Origin: CBDDHT01 sp965228615
Lineage (GTDB): Bacteria > Pseudomonadota > Alphaproteobacteria > Rhizobiales > Methyloligellaceae
Reading direction: 5' to 3'
DNA: 64,000 nt
NCBI GenBank assembly: GCA_965228615.1
Contig: CBDDHT010000003.1
Coordinates: 868,001-932,000 of the forward strand
Shown in pieces: positions 53,553-61,952 of the stretch. Numbering within the stretch: the stretch's first letter is position 1; each line of letters opens with the position of its first letter. The position numbers and the translations under genes are program-made. The notes under the pieces were generated by a model that was given only the letters and a program-made list of their open reading frames with translations, was not told the origin of the DNA and made no database searches.

Positions 53553-54005
53553 TCAGCCGTCGTCAGCGATATCCTCGGCCCAAAGCTCTGGTTTCTCATC
53601 GATGAACCGGCTCATCAGGTCGATACAATCCTGATCGTCTGCGTCGATGACTTCGATCCCGTAAGCCTCAAGGAATTGCGGATTTCCCGAATAGTTCACC
53701 GTTTCCCCGATAATGACGCGGGGAATGCCGAATTGTATGATGGTGCCGGAGCACATCATACAAGGGCTCAGTGTCGTGTAGAGTGTCATCGACCGGTAGG
53801 AAGTCTGTCGCCCGGCACGGCGCAAACAATCCATTTCACCATGGGCAATCGGATCACCGTCCTGGACCCGTCGATTGCGTCCTGAGGCAATCAGCTTGTC
53901 CCCGTCCGCCAGGACGCCTCCGATCGGGCAACCGCCTTCTTCATAACCCTTCTTGGCCTCCTCATAGGCAACGCTAAGAAACTTGCGATCCACCCGATTC
54001 AGCAC
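53553..54005 (-). CDS. Yeast-type cytosine deaminase
   Basis: 150 residues from GTG 54005 (GGGAGGAG eight bases upstream). Zinc motifs AHGEMDCL and TLSPCMMCSGTI; the C-terminal part (FGIPRVIIGETVNYSG, MSRFIDEKPELWAEDI) strongly resembles yeast FCY1 rather than the E. coli CodA amidohydrolase. Converts cytosine to uracil and ammonia. The first gene of the operon, ahead of URC1, URC4 and upp, which makes a plausible cytosine-to-UMP-to-breakdown route. Confidence 0.92.
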   Translation of the reverse strand: MLNRVDRKFLSVAYEEAKKGYEEGGCPIGGVLADGDKLIASGRNRRVQDGDPIAHGEMDCLRRAGRQTSYRSMTLYTTLSPCMMCSGTIIQFGIPRVIIGETVNYSGNPQFLEAYGIEVIDADDQDCIDLMSRFIDEKPELWAEDIADDG

Positions 54006-54458
54006 GGCAGAACTCCTCCCTATCGCCCGCAACTCAGTGCAGCGGCGTTCTCCCAGAACAAATTGGAACCACATGCGCCCCGCCTTGTCGAGAGGCTCTC
54101 AAGCGACTGTGTGGATTCTCTCTAAAAACTCCTGTCGGCCCCGATTTCTATGCACAGCGCATTCGGCGATAGCCAAAACGAATGACTCGTTGGCCGCTGT
54201 GAATTTATTGCGTCGGACCCTGCAAACGTCGCGGACGCTATCCGCTGTTCGTTTCGCTTTTGTTTCATTCTCTTTTCGATGCCGTTTCATTCCGCATTCA
54301 CGCCGTCGCAAGCTTAAGAAAATTGCGACTTCGAAACTTCATAATCAATTGATATAAAACGATTTTCGATATCCCTGCGTCGTCGTGTGACGACGCGCAC
54401 ACACTTTGCGCCGTCTCCTGCCCATATCGAGCCTATCGATGCAGAACGGAGCGCGAAA
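54006..54458. promoter_or_regulatory. Divergent intergenic region of about 450 bases
   Basis: Lies between the deaminase operon (minus) and the first caspase-like gene (plus) and must hold both promoters. It is AT-rich toward 54300-54370 (CTTAAG, TTGATATAAAACGATTTTC). No ORF with a Shine-Dalgarno, repeat or RNA was recognised. Confidence 0.45.
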
Positions 54459-56018
54459 ATGAACAAAGGTCTCACGAAATTACTGGTCGCCGGCGCGATT
54501 CTCGTCGCAGCCGCCCTTCCGGCATCGGCAGCAAAACGCGTCGCGCTCGTCGTAGGCAACGCGTCCTACAAACACACGACAGCATTGCGAAACCCGGCAA
54601 ACGATGCACAAGACATGGCAGCTAAGCTCAAACGCCTCGGATTCGATGTGACGACCGGTATCGATTTGACCGAGGATGAGTTCGCCGAGACCCTCAACAC
54701 CTATTTTGACAAGCTAAAAGGTGCCGAAGCCGCTGTTCTGTTCTACGCGGGCCATGGGCTGCAATTTCAAAACACAAACTATCTCATTCCGGTCGACGCC
54801 CGCCTGAAGAACCAATTTCAAGTGAAGGGCCAGACGATTGCCCTGTCCGACATTGTTGCGCAGATGGAAGCTCAGTCACCGGTGAATCTGGTTTTCCTTG
54901 ATGCCTGCCGCAACAATCCGCTGACCGACAATCTCCAACGCAATCTGACGAGTCGGGGCCGCAATTTGGCTCTCAATCGCGGTCTCGCACGGGTCAAATC
55001 CAGCGCAAAAGATACTCTGATCGCCTTCGCCGCCGCCCCAGGCGCAGTCGCCTCCGATGGCAAAGGCCGTAACAGCCCGTTTACTGCCGCCCTGCTCAAG
55101 CATATCGAGACGCCAGGTGTCGAGGTTGAGGTCATGCTCAAGCGTGTGACGGCTGAAGTGCGAACAGTCACCAGCCAGGGACAAGAGCCCGAACGTCTTT
55201 CGAAACTCACAACCGAGTTCTATTTCAATCCGAAATCCCCGGAACCCGTTGCCCCGGCCGCCGCAAGGCGGACCGACACGACGGCGGCTGCGGATCTTGC
55301 CTTCTGGAATGCAATCCAGAACAGCCGTGATGTCGGTGAGTTTCAGGCCTATCTGAGGAAGTTCCCGAACGGCCAGTTTGCCGCACTGGTGCGGACAAGA
55401 ATGGCAAAGCTGCAAAGCGCTGCAACGCAAGGTGAGGTTGCGCTGGGAACGGATGCATCGGCTCCGGTCACAAAGGTTGCCGAACCAACACCGGCCATGC
55501 TCTTTCGTTCCGGTCTAGCCCGCCTCACCGGCAATGGTGCCACGGTCGACCACAACGCCGGTCTGGCTCTGCTTTACAAAGCGGCAATCCAGGGCAGCGG
55601 CGAAGCCATGTACACCATTGGACTCCTCTATGAACGCGGTCAGGTCGTCGCCCAAAACACGTCACAGGCGCTGGTCTGGTACAAGAAGGCCGTTGAGGCT
55701 GGCGAGACTCGGGCAATCAGTCGGCAGAACGCACTTCTTCAGCAGATCGCGAATGCAAGGCTTACGGCTCCGACCGAAGAACGCATCGAGACTGAAACTG
55801 TCCAGGAGGCTGAACTCGAGAACGGCATTTCAGGGACTTTCCTGGACGCACGCAACCGTTTCGATCGCCAGTTGGAGCGTCGCAGACTGAACAACAGGCG
55901 CGACCGCCGGCGCGACATTCGCAACAATGATCGCAACCGCAACAGGGCGAACATTCAACGCCGCAACAATCGCCAGGCGACGAACAATTCGGGCCGCCGT
56001 CGCGGCGGTAGGCGCTGA
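54459..56018 (+). CDS. Caspase-like protease with Sel1-type repeats, copy 1
   Basis: 519 residues from ATG 54459 (GGAGCG before). Signal peptide to about residue 24 (ALPASAAKR), then a peptidase C14/metacaspase fold: VALVVGNASYKH, VLFYAGHGLQFQ with catalytic His99 and NLVFLDACRNNP with catalytic Cys150. About 275-310 hold a short repeat (FWNAIQNSRDVGEFQAYLRKFPNGQFAALV), about 345-420 two Sel1-like repeats (TIGLLYERGQVVAQNTSQALVWYKKAVEAGE), and the last 50 residues are Arg/Asn-rich. It leads a caspase-bactofilin-kinase-bactofilin-caspase block. Confidence 0.9.
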   Translation: MNKGLTKLLVAGAILVAAALPASAAKRVALVVGNASYKHTTALRNPANDAQDMAAKLKRLGFDVTTGIDLTEDEFAETLNTYFDKLKGAEAAVLFYAGHGLQFQNTNYLIPVDARLKNQFQVKGQTIALSDIVAQMEAQSPVNLVFLDACRNNPLTDNLQRNLTSRGRNLALNRGLARVKSSAKDTLIAFAAAPGAVASDGKGRNSPFTAALLKHIETPGVEVEVMLKRVTAEVRTVTSQGQEPERLSKLTTEFYFNPKSPEPVAPAAARRTDTTAAADLAFWNAIQNSRDVGEFQAYLRKFPNGQFAALVRTRMAKLQSAATQGEVALGTDASAPVTKVAEPTPAMLFRSGLARLTGNGATVDHNAGLALLYKAAIQGSGEAMYTIGLLYERGQVVAQNTSQALVWYKKAVEAGETRAISRQNALLQQIANARLTAPTEERIETETVQEAELENGISGTFLDARNRFDRQLERRRLNNRRDRRRDIRNNDRNRNRANIQRRNNRQATNNSGRRRGGRR

Positions 56019-56042
56019 GTGTGGCCAAATTGAAACAGTGAA

Positions 56043-56058
56043 TTAAGAATTGATTAAC
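56043..56058 (+). promoter_or_regulatory. CtrA box before bactofilin 1
   Basis: Exact consensus TTAA-N7-TTAAC: TTAA 56043-56046, seven bases, TTAAC 56054-56058. The surrounding 33 bases match 25 of 33 with the box before bactofilin 2, with equal spacing. CtrA is the alphaproteobacterial cell-cycle master regulator. Confidence 0.7.
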
Positions 56059-56140
56059 TTTTGCCGCGATAGGTTCGAAAGAACAAAAAAACAATGCGCT
56101 TTCAAGCGTATGAACACGGCAAAACAGGGAACAAAAAGGT

Positions 56141-56689
56141 ATGAGAGCGGCCATAGAAAGACACAAAAGCGCCATCCAGGCTGCAGGCCAAGCCTTTCTG
56201 TCTAAAATGAAGTCGCAGACGAAGAAAAGCACCAACGCCAAACTTTGTGATCCCTCGAGCCAATCGCCATCCTATACAAAGCTCCATATTCCAAAGAGTA
56301 CGGTTATTCGTGGCGATCTCTCCCATCCGGGCACGGTTGTGATCGCCGGAACCGTGTTGGGGAACGTCTCGTGCCGCCACCTGACGATCAACGAGAAGGC
56401 ACGAATCAACGGTGATGTCACCGCTCAGGAATTGATTATAGATGGTGAACTGATCGGTGCGGTTGCAGCGCCAAGAATCATGTTCCGCCCCACATCGCGT
56501 GTCGAAGGCCCAGTCTACTGCAATTGGTTCAAGCTTGAGCAAGGTGCCTACTTCGAAGGTCGTATGCGGCGCATGGACCAAAAGAAATCTCGCGATCTAT
56601 CCAATATCGGCTTAGAGGCGGAAGACAGCGCTCCTGTAATCGTGCCGGCAGGAGGTTTTGCGCCGGCTCCGCTTGCTCTTGCCGGTTGA
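56141..56689 (+). CDS. Bactofilin 1
   Basis: 182 residues (ATG 56141 has weak spacing; ATG 56207 is an alternative). Bactofilin beta-helix core: STVIRGDLSHPGTVVIAGTVLGNVSCRHLTINEKARINGDVTAQELIIDGELIGAV, then VEGPVYCNWFKLEQGAYFEGRM, the conserved end. Bactofilins polymerise without nucleotide into membrane-bound filaments that organise cell shape or envelope enzymes. N-terminus is basic and could bind the membrane. CtrA box lies about 80 bases upstream of the ATG. Confidence 0.93.
   Translation: MRAAIERHKSAIQAAGQAFLSKMKSQTKKSTNAKLCDPSSQSPSYTKLHIPKSTVIRGDLSHPGTVVIAGTVLGNVSCRHLTINEKARINGDVTAQELIIDGELIGAVAAPRIMFRPTSRVEGPVYCNWFKLEQGAYFEGRMRRMDQKKSRDLSNIGLEAEDSAPVIVPAGGFAPAPLALAG
56504..56559 (+). 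repeat. Near-identical coding repeat, bactofilin copy A
   Basis: 56 bases in the C-terminal part of bactofilin 1 match the repeat at 59600-59655 in 52 of 56 positions, all four differences at silent or near-silent sites. It encodes EGPVYCNWFKLEQGAYFEG. Confidence 0.8.
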
Positions 56690-57009
56690 ACCATGCAAAC
56701 GAGGCGCGTATAGCGGCCGCCTTTGAAACTGTGGTTACCAATCTTCACAGAAAAAATTAACGTCCCCCGCCCATACTCCCTATCGATACATCAGCTTACA
56801 GCTACGCGCTCGCAATATTCGACAATAAAAATGCGTGACCGACCCGCTCAATACGCTGATGAATTGGAAGTCGATTGGGAATGGAAGCCGTTGCGATAGC
56901 CTCTTCGATTCGGATAACAATCTGCGGCCGTCTAAAGATTGTGTCGCGATAGTCGATCTCAAATCTGGACGCAATCCCGTGTTTGATCACGGACGGGCGG
57001 AAACTGGAC
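56690..57009. promoter_or_regulatory. Intergenic region of 320 bases upstream of the kinase
   Basis: Contains a TTAAC half-site near 56755 but not a complete CtrA box. Two short open frames on either strand (around 56802-57086 minus and 56835-57032 plus) lack a Shine-Dalgarno and look like chance. Probably the kinase promoter. Confidence 0.45.
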
Positions 57010-59085
57010 ATGACGAACACCCCCGACGGTAGCGAGTCAGAACAAGCCAATAATTCGACACACCTGCTGCAAGCCTTGTTCGACAACTTTCCCGGCGGAT
57101 TGACCGTGTTTGGCGCCGACCTCAGCCTTCAAATGGCAAATGACTGCTTCTATCGCATGTTCGATATCTCGAAGCAGGAATTTCCCATCGGTACATCGGT
57201 AAGCATTGTTGTCCGGCACCTGGCGGGGGAAGGCTATTTCGGTCCGGGCGATCCCGACAAAATTGTCGCCAAGCATTTCTCGAAGATTCGAAACGGCAAA
57301 CATTTCAGCGGAGAACGCCATTGTCCGGATGGTCGAATTCTTGAAGTGAACGGCTTCCCCTTGGGCGAAGGCGGCCATGTCACAACAACCCTTGACGTCA
57401 CAGAGAAAAAGCTGGGTCAGGAACGGCTTCGCCAAAGCCAACAGCGGTTTCGCGATATGGCGAGAATTTCATCGGATTGGTTTTGGGAGACGGACGAGGA
57501 CCACCGCTTTCGTTTCGTTTCGCAGCGGTTCGCAGAGAAAACGAACATCCCGGTCAGCCGCCTCATCGGCAAGACCAGACAAGAGGTCGGCGTCCAATCC
57601 CAGACCGATTGGTCAGCATATCAAGCTAATCTAGAAGCGCGCCGGCCAATCCGCAATTGCAACTATGCCATTGTCGATTCAGATGAGCAGGCTCACTATT
57701 ATTCCATCGACGGCATGCCGTTCTTCGATGCCGACGGCACCTTTCTCGGCTATCGCGGAACCGGACGCGATACAACGGCAGAAACGAAAGCAAAGGCCGA
57801 GTTGGATCGCAAGAACCGCGAACTCGAAGATCTCAACGATCAGCTCATCGCGGAACAAACACGACTGGATTCGATCTACCGGAATACGCCGGCAATGCTC
57901 CATTCCATTATGGCCGACGGAGAAATCATCGACGTCAGTGACTATTGGTGCAGAACCATGGGTTATTCCCGCGACGAAGTTGTTGGGCATTCAATCTATG
58001 ATTTCATGGATGGAGAGTCGGGTGACCGCATGCGCCAACACTACGAATCCGAACTCTTTTCCGGAAAGAGGATCGACAATGTGGACTATGTCTATGTCCG
58101 CAAAGACAAATCGCTGATGGATGTCAGAGTGTCGGCGATCGCAGCTCCGGGGACACGTGGAGGTCAGCTTCATTCCTTTTCTGTTGCCTTTGACGTTACG
58201 CAACAGAGGATAGCGGAGTATGAGCTCGAAGCGCATCGCGATCAGTTGCAGACGATGGTGGATCAAGCGACGAAGGATCTGAATGCCCAAGCCGTCGAAT
58301 TGCGTGCAGCGTTGGACAAGGAAAAGGAAGTCAACGAACAGCAACGCCAGTTCGTGGCGATGGCAAGCCATGAGTTCCGCACACCGCTCGCCATCATCGA
58401 CTCAGCCGCACAACGTCTGCAAAGATCGTCCGTCAATCTGACTCCTGAAAAACTCGAAGATCGCATCGGTAAGATCCGAACGGCCGTAAGGCGCATGACG
58501 CGGTTGATGGAAAGTACACTGTCTGCTGCACGCCTGGATGAGGGCAAGATCAATATCGAAATCGCTCCCTGCAATATCGAGTGCATCATTGCCGAAGCCT
58601 GTCGGCGCATGCAGGATATCGCGCTCAACCACAACATCACCCAAGATCTGCAGGACTTGCCCAAGACAATCCATGCGGACGCGGATGCGTTGGAGCAGGT
58701 TCTTACCAACCTGCTGTCGAATGCGGTGAAGTACTCCCCTGACGCGCCCGACATCGCGGTTAGTGCACGATGCGAGGCCGATCATGTGATCATCGAAATC
58801 AGGGATCATGGCCTCGGTATCGATCCCGACGATCTGCCAAATCTGTTCAGCCGATTTTTCCGCGCCAAGACATCGCTGGGAATCGCAGGAACTGGAATCG
58901 GTCTCAATTTGGTCAAGACGCTTGTCGAGATGCATGGTGGTAGAGTTTCTGCGACCAGTGAGAAAGGTGCAGGCAGCACCTTCATCGTCCGCATGCCGAT
59001 TGATCGGACCGGCGCCTATTCGCTCGGTCGCGGACCCACGAGTCCGCACGAAGGCACCGTTGATGCCGATCTGGTCGCTTCGTGA
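57010..59085 (+). CDS. Three-PAS sensor histidine kinase
   Basis: 691 residues from ATG 57010 (weak GGGCGG upstream). Three PAS domains: about 20-125 (PAS_7-like, LFDNFPGGLTVFGADL), about 150-265 (RFRDMARISSDWFWETDEDHRFRFVSQRF), about 290-410 (PAMLHSIMADGEIIDVSDYWCRTMGYS); then a coiled coil, HisKA with His454 in MASHEFRTPL and a HATPase (NLLSNAVKYS, DHGLGIDPDDLPNLFSRFFRAKTSLGIAGTGIGLNLVKTLVEMHGG). No membrane helix, so it is cytosolic. No response-regulator gene is adjacent. It sits between the two bactofilin copies. Confidence 0.93.
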   Translation: MTNTPDGSESEQANNSTHLLQALFDNFPGGLTVFGADLSLQMANDCFYRMFDISKQEFPIGTSVSIVVRHLAGEGYFGPGDPDKIVAKHFSKIRNGKHFSGERHCPDGRILEVNGFPLGEGGHVTTTLDVTEKKLGQERLRQSQQRFRDMARISSDWFWETDEDHRFRFVSQRFAEKTNIPVSRLIGKTRQEVGVQSQTDWSAYQANLEARRPIRNCNYAIVDSDEQAHYYSIDGMPFFDADGTFLGYRGTGRDTTAETKAKAELDRKNRELEDLNDQLIAEQTRLDSIYRNTPAMLHSIMADGEIIDVSDYWCRTMGYSRDEVVGHSIYDFMDGESGDRMRQHYESELFSGKRIDNVDYVYVRKDKSLMDVRVSAIAAPGTRGGQLHSFSVAFDVTQQRIAEYELEAHRDQLQTMVDQATKDLNAQAVELRAALDKEKEVNEQQRQFVAMASHEFRTPLAIIDSAAQRLQRSSVNLTPEKLEDRIGKIRTAVRRMTRLMESTLSAARLDEGKINIEIAPCNIECIIAEACRRMQDIALNHNITQDLQDLPKTIHADADALEQVLTNLLSNAVKYSPDAPDIAVSARCEADHVIIEIRDHGLGIDPDDLPNLFSRFFRAKTSLGIAGTGIGLNLVKTLVEMHGGRVSATSEKGAGSTFIVRMPIDRTGAYSLGRGPTSPHEGTVDADLVAS

Positions 59086-59163
59086 TTTGAGCCGACATTC
59101 AAGACTCCGACCGAGTCTCATTGCGGCGCGCATCCGCGTGTTTGCTCAGATTGGCACACTGAA

Positions 59164-59179
59164 TTAAGTGCCGATTAAC
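59164..59179 (+). promoter_or_regulatory. CtrA box before bactofilin 2
   Basis: Exact consensus TTAA-N7-TTAAC: TTAA 59164-59167, N7, TTAAC 59175-59179. The flanks match those of the box before bactofilin 1. Confidence 0.7.
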
Positions 59180-59254
59180 TCTCCTATTCTAAGTTACACC
59201 CCACTTGTCGGCGTAATAATGACAGCGCCAGCATAACAACAGGGCTCGGCACGC

Positions 59255-59773
59255 ATGTACCTGAAAGTAAGTCGATACGTCTCATTGATCGTTGACGGTG
59301 TCATGAGCCCCTTCAAGAAAGCCGACTTGAAGAACCGCAAAACGAAAACCAAACAGCGGAATGCCGAATCGGATCGGTTCATTGTCCCGAAGAACACATT
59401 TCTGCGAGGCGACCTTACCAGCGCTGGAGAGGTCGTCATTGCCGGTGAGGTCGTGGGCAATGTCACTTGCCGTGCGTTGACGATCAGAGAGAACGCTCTG
59501 GTGAAAGGGGATGTTACCGCTGAAGAATTGTTCATTCACGGTGAAGCCTTTGGTGCTATCTCAGCGCCGCGCGTGACGTTCCAGCCGAAGTGCCATGTGG
59601 AAGGCCCCGTCTACTGCAACTGGTTCAAGCTTGAGCAAGGCGCCTATTTCGAAGGGAAAATGCATCGCACGGACTGCGATGGCACCACTGTACTGCCACT
59701 TGTCACTCCACAGGCTGACACGAGCCGGTCCGCAGACACCCAATCTCGACCGCAGCTCGCCCTCGTCGGTTGA
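59255..59773 (+). CDS. Bactofilin 2
   Basis: 172 residues (ATG 59255; ATG 59303 is an alternative). Bactofilin core: FLRGDLTSAGEVVIAGEVVGNVTCRALTIRENALVKGDVTAEELFIHGEAFGAISAPRVTFQPKCHVEGPVYCNWFKLEQGAYFEGKM. It shares the C-terminal segment almost exactly with bactofilin 1 and has a CtrA box with the same spacing, about 75 bases upstream of the ATG. A recent duplicate of gene 1 is the likely origin. The second caspase-like gene follows after 195 bases. Confidence 0.93.
   Translation: MYLKVSRYVSLIVDGVMSPFKKADLKNRKTKTKQRNAESDRFIVPKNTFLRGDLTSAGEVVIAGEVVGNVTCRALTIRENALVKGDVTAEELFIHGEAFGAISAPRVTFQPKCHVEGPVYCNWFKLEQGAYFEGKMHRTDCDGTTVLPLVTPQADTSRSADTQSRPQLALVG
59600..59655 (+). repeat. Near-identical coding repeat, bactofilin copy B
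   Basis: Counterpart of 56504-56559: 52 of 56 bases identical at the DNA level. Confidence 0.8.
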
Positions 59774-59968
59774 ACGGGCAGCCGTCCACCGGTCTCTCCC
59801 AGCCATTCGACTGTCCCAATCCTGCCAAGAACCGAGGCGCAGCGGATTGAATGAGCCAAATCGGCTGCCTGCTCGCACGCATATCTCTCCGAGACAGGTC
59901 AACAGTAACTGCTTTTGATATATGATGACGGTCCATTCGAACGAATCCGGATATGGAGCCGATCGATC

Positions 59969-61264
59969 ATGCATTATCTATCCCGGGTGTTGTGTTTCCT
60001 CATTCTCCTGGTCGCTATTGCCGGCGACGCGTATGCGGACAAACGTATCGCGCTGGTCATCGGCAATTCCGCATACACAGATGCCGGCCGCCTCGCCAAT
60101 CCGGCCAATGATGCCGCCGACGTCACTGCCGCCCTCACCGGCCTTGGCTTCGAAGTCGTGACAGGGATCGACCTGACCATCGATCAGTTCGCTGACACGC
60201 TGGTCGACTTCGGCAACCGTGCTCAGAATGCGAAAGTGGCCCTGTTCTACTATGCCGGCCATGGAATCCAGTATCAGGGTCAAAACTATCTCCTGCCGAT
60301 CGATGCCGAACTCAAGAACGAATTTTCGATCAAACGGCAGACCTTCAACGTCTCAGATATCCTCGATCAGATGGAGGCCGCATCACAGGTCAATCTGGTT
60401 TTCCTGGATGCCTGCCGCAACAATCCTCTGGCAACGACCTTGAAGCGCGGTTTGCGAAGCCGCGGTCGATCCGCATCCGTCGGCCGCGGGCTTGCCCGGA
60501 TCAAAGCTTCCGAAAACGACACGCTCCTCGTCTATGCAGCCGCTCCCGGCGCGGAAGCTGAAGACGGCACCGGGCGCAACAGCCCGTTCACGACCGCATT
60601 CCTCAAGCACGTCACGACACCCGATGTCGAAGTCGAAGTACTTCTCAAGCGCGTCACCAGGGATGTGCGCGCCAAAACGAAGGAACGCCAACGGCCGGAG
60701 CGGCTTTCCCGACTGACGGTCGAGTTCTATTTCGCAAGCGGCGATACGGCCAAGGTTACGGCAGAGTTTCAACCGCAGAAACCGCCAGGTGCGGCCACTA
60801 CGGCCCAACCGAAATCGTCGCAGAGCGAAGCGGCCGAGGCCTGGGTCGTTATCCGGGAGACGGAGGATCCGCTTGTCCTCAAGTCGTTCATCGACCGCTA
60901 TGGGAAGACGTTCTACGGAACCCTCGCGCGGCAGCGCCTCACCCAGGTCAAGAAGAAACTCGCGGCCGTCGCTCCGGCGGCTTCCACGCGACTGGTCGGC
61001 TCCTATTCAGCGCGCGGGACCAATCCCAATGGAAGCAGATATTCGGGAAACGTCCGCATCTGGACAGAAGGCAATACCTATCGCATGCGCTGGGACATCG
61101 CCGGCAAGGTGTACTCGGGCAAGGGAAAACTCGTCGGCAACACGCTTACAATCGATTGGGGTGCGGCTTATCCCGTGATTTACAAGGTCGGCAAGAACGG
61201 CGTGCTGCACGGTCGCTGGTCCAAGGGCGGCAAGGGCCGGGAGACGCTTTCGCCGAGACGTTGA
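59969..61264 (+). CDS. Caspase-like protease, copy 2
   Basis: 431 residues from ATG 59969. Signal peptide MHYLSRVLCFLILLVAIAGDAYA, then the same C14/metacaspase fold as copy 1: KRIALVIGNSAYTD, LFYYAGHGIQYQ (His98) and NLVFLDACRNNP (Cys149), and the NSPFTTAFLKHV stretch. The C-terminal 110 residues differ: a repeat AWVVIRETEDPLVLKSFIDRYGKTFYGTLARQ, then a beta-rich domain with GSYSARGTNPNGSRYSG and TYRMRWDIAGKVYSGKGKLVGNTLTIDW. It closes the duplicated block. Confidence 0.9.
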   Translation: MHYLSRVLCFLILLVAIAGDAYADKRIALVIGNSAYTDAGRLANPANDAADVTAALTGLGFEVVTGIDLTIDQFADTLVDFGNRAQNAKVALFYYAGHGIQYQGQNYLLPIDAELKNEFSIKRQTFNVSDILDQMEAASQVNLVFLDACRNNPLATTLKRGLRSRGRSASVGRGLARIKASENDTLLVYAAAPGAEAEDGTGRNSPFTTAFLKHVTTPDVEVEVLLKRVTRDVRAKTKERQRPERLSRLTVEFYFASGDTAKVTAEFQPQKPPGAATTAQPKSSQSEAAEAWVVIRETEDPLVLKSFIDRYGKTFYGTLARQRLTQVKKKLAAVAPAASTRLVGSYSARGTNPNGSRYSGNVRIWTEGNTYRMRWDIAGKVYSGKGKLVGNTLTIDWGAAYPVIYKVGKNGVLHGRWSKGGKGRETLSPRR

Positions 61265-61268
61265 GCGA

Positions 61269-61934
61269 TCAGCGGAGCAAACGGAAGCCTGTCTCGGCTT
61301 CGCAGGCGAACGACTCTACGAGATCACGCCGCTTTCGACCATCATCTCCCTCTAGGCCTGTATGAGCGTCGACACCAGCCGGTTGTACTGTCTCAATCGC
61401 AGCGCGCACATTTTCAGCCGTGAGACCGCCGGCCAGAATGATCGGTTTGGGTGATGACGCGACAAGGGCTTTGCTCACATCCCAGTCATGGGTTTTGCCC
61501 GTGGCACCTGTTGCCCCTGTTACCGGATCGAATGTATCGGTAATGAACCCATCGACAAACGGTTCGAGTCGGTCCATCTCGCGTTTCAACGCATCCAGAT
61601 TGCCCTGACCGACGATCAGACTCTTCAAAATGCGGATTGAGTTGCGTGACCCGCGCAGCGTTTCGAGCTGGTTTGTCGAAATATCTCCGTGCAGTTGAAC
61701 CATCCCAACGCCGAGACGATCGCATAGCTCCAGGATCGCTGCCGCAGAATCCAGATAGGTGATGAGAAAAAAGGTCGCCTGATCGCCAAGCCGGTTGACG
61801 ATGACAGCCGCATCATCGACGCTCAAATCCTCCTGGTGATAGGCAAGCGCAAGTGGAAACCCGAGATAGCGCACACCGCAACCGATGAGCATCTGCGCTT
61901 CGGCTTCGTCGATCACGCCTGCTACGTGGATCAT
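61269..61934 (-). CDS. TrpF-like protein lacking the catalytic Cys
   Basis: 221 residues. TIM barrel of the phosphoribosylanthranilate isomerase type: VQLHGDISTNQLETLRG, an ILAGGLTAENVRAAIE phosphate loop, and VDAHTGLEG near the end. In TrpF the start reads KICGVT, with the catalytic Cys; here it reads MIHVAGVIDEAEA, so Ala replaces Cys, and SSGVE is HTGLE. The general acid Asp (ITDTFD) may be kept. It is a diverged paralog, not a standard tryptophan enzyme; no trp genes are adjacent. It converges on the second caspase-like gene. Confidence 0.82.
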   Translation of the reverse strand: MIHVAGVIDEAEAQMLIGCGVRYLGFPLALAYHQEDLSVDDAAVIVNRLGDQATFFLITYLDSAAAILELCDRLGVGMVQLHGDISTNQLETLRGSRNSIRILKSLIVGQGNLDALKREMDRLEPFVDGFITDTFDPVTGATGATGKTHDWDVSKALVASSPKPIILAGGLTAENVRAAIETVQPAGVDAHTGLEGDDGRKRRDLVESFACEAETGFRLLR

Positions 61935-61952
61935 CCGGTGCGTTCGCGGCCT

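Noticed and set aside
56802..57086. Minus-strand frame of 94 codons before the kinase
   Set aside because: Overlaps the kinase start, lacks a Shine-Dalgarno and has no recognisable motif.
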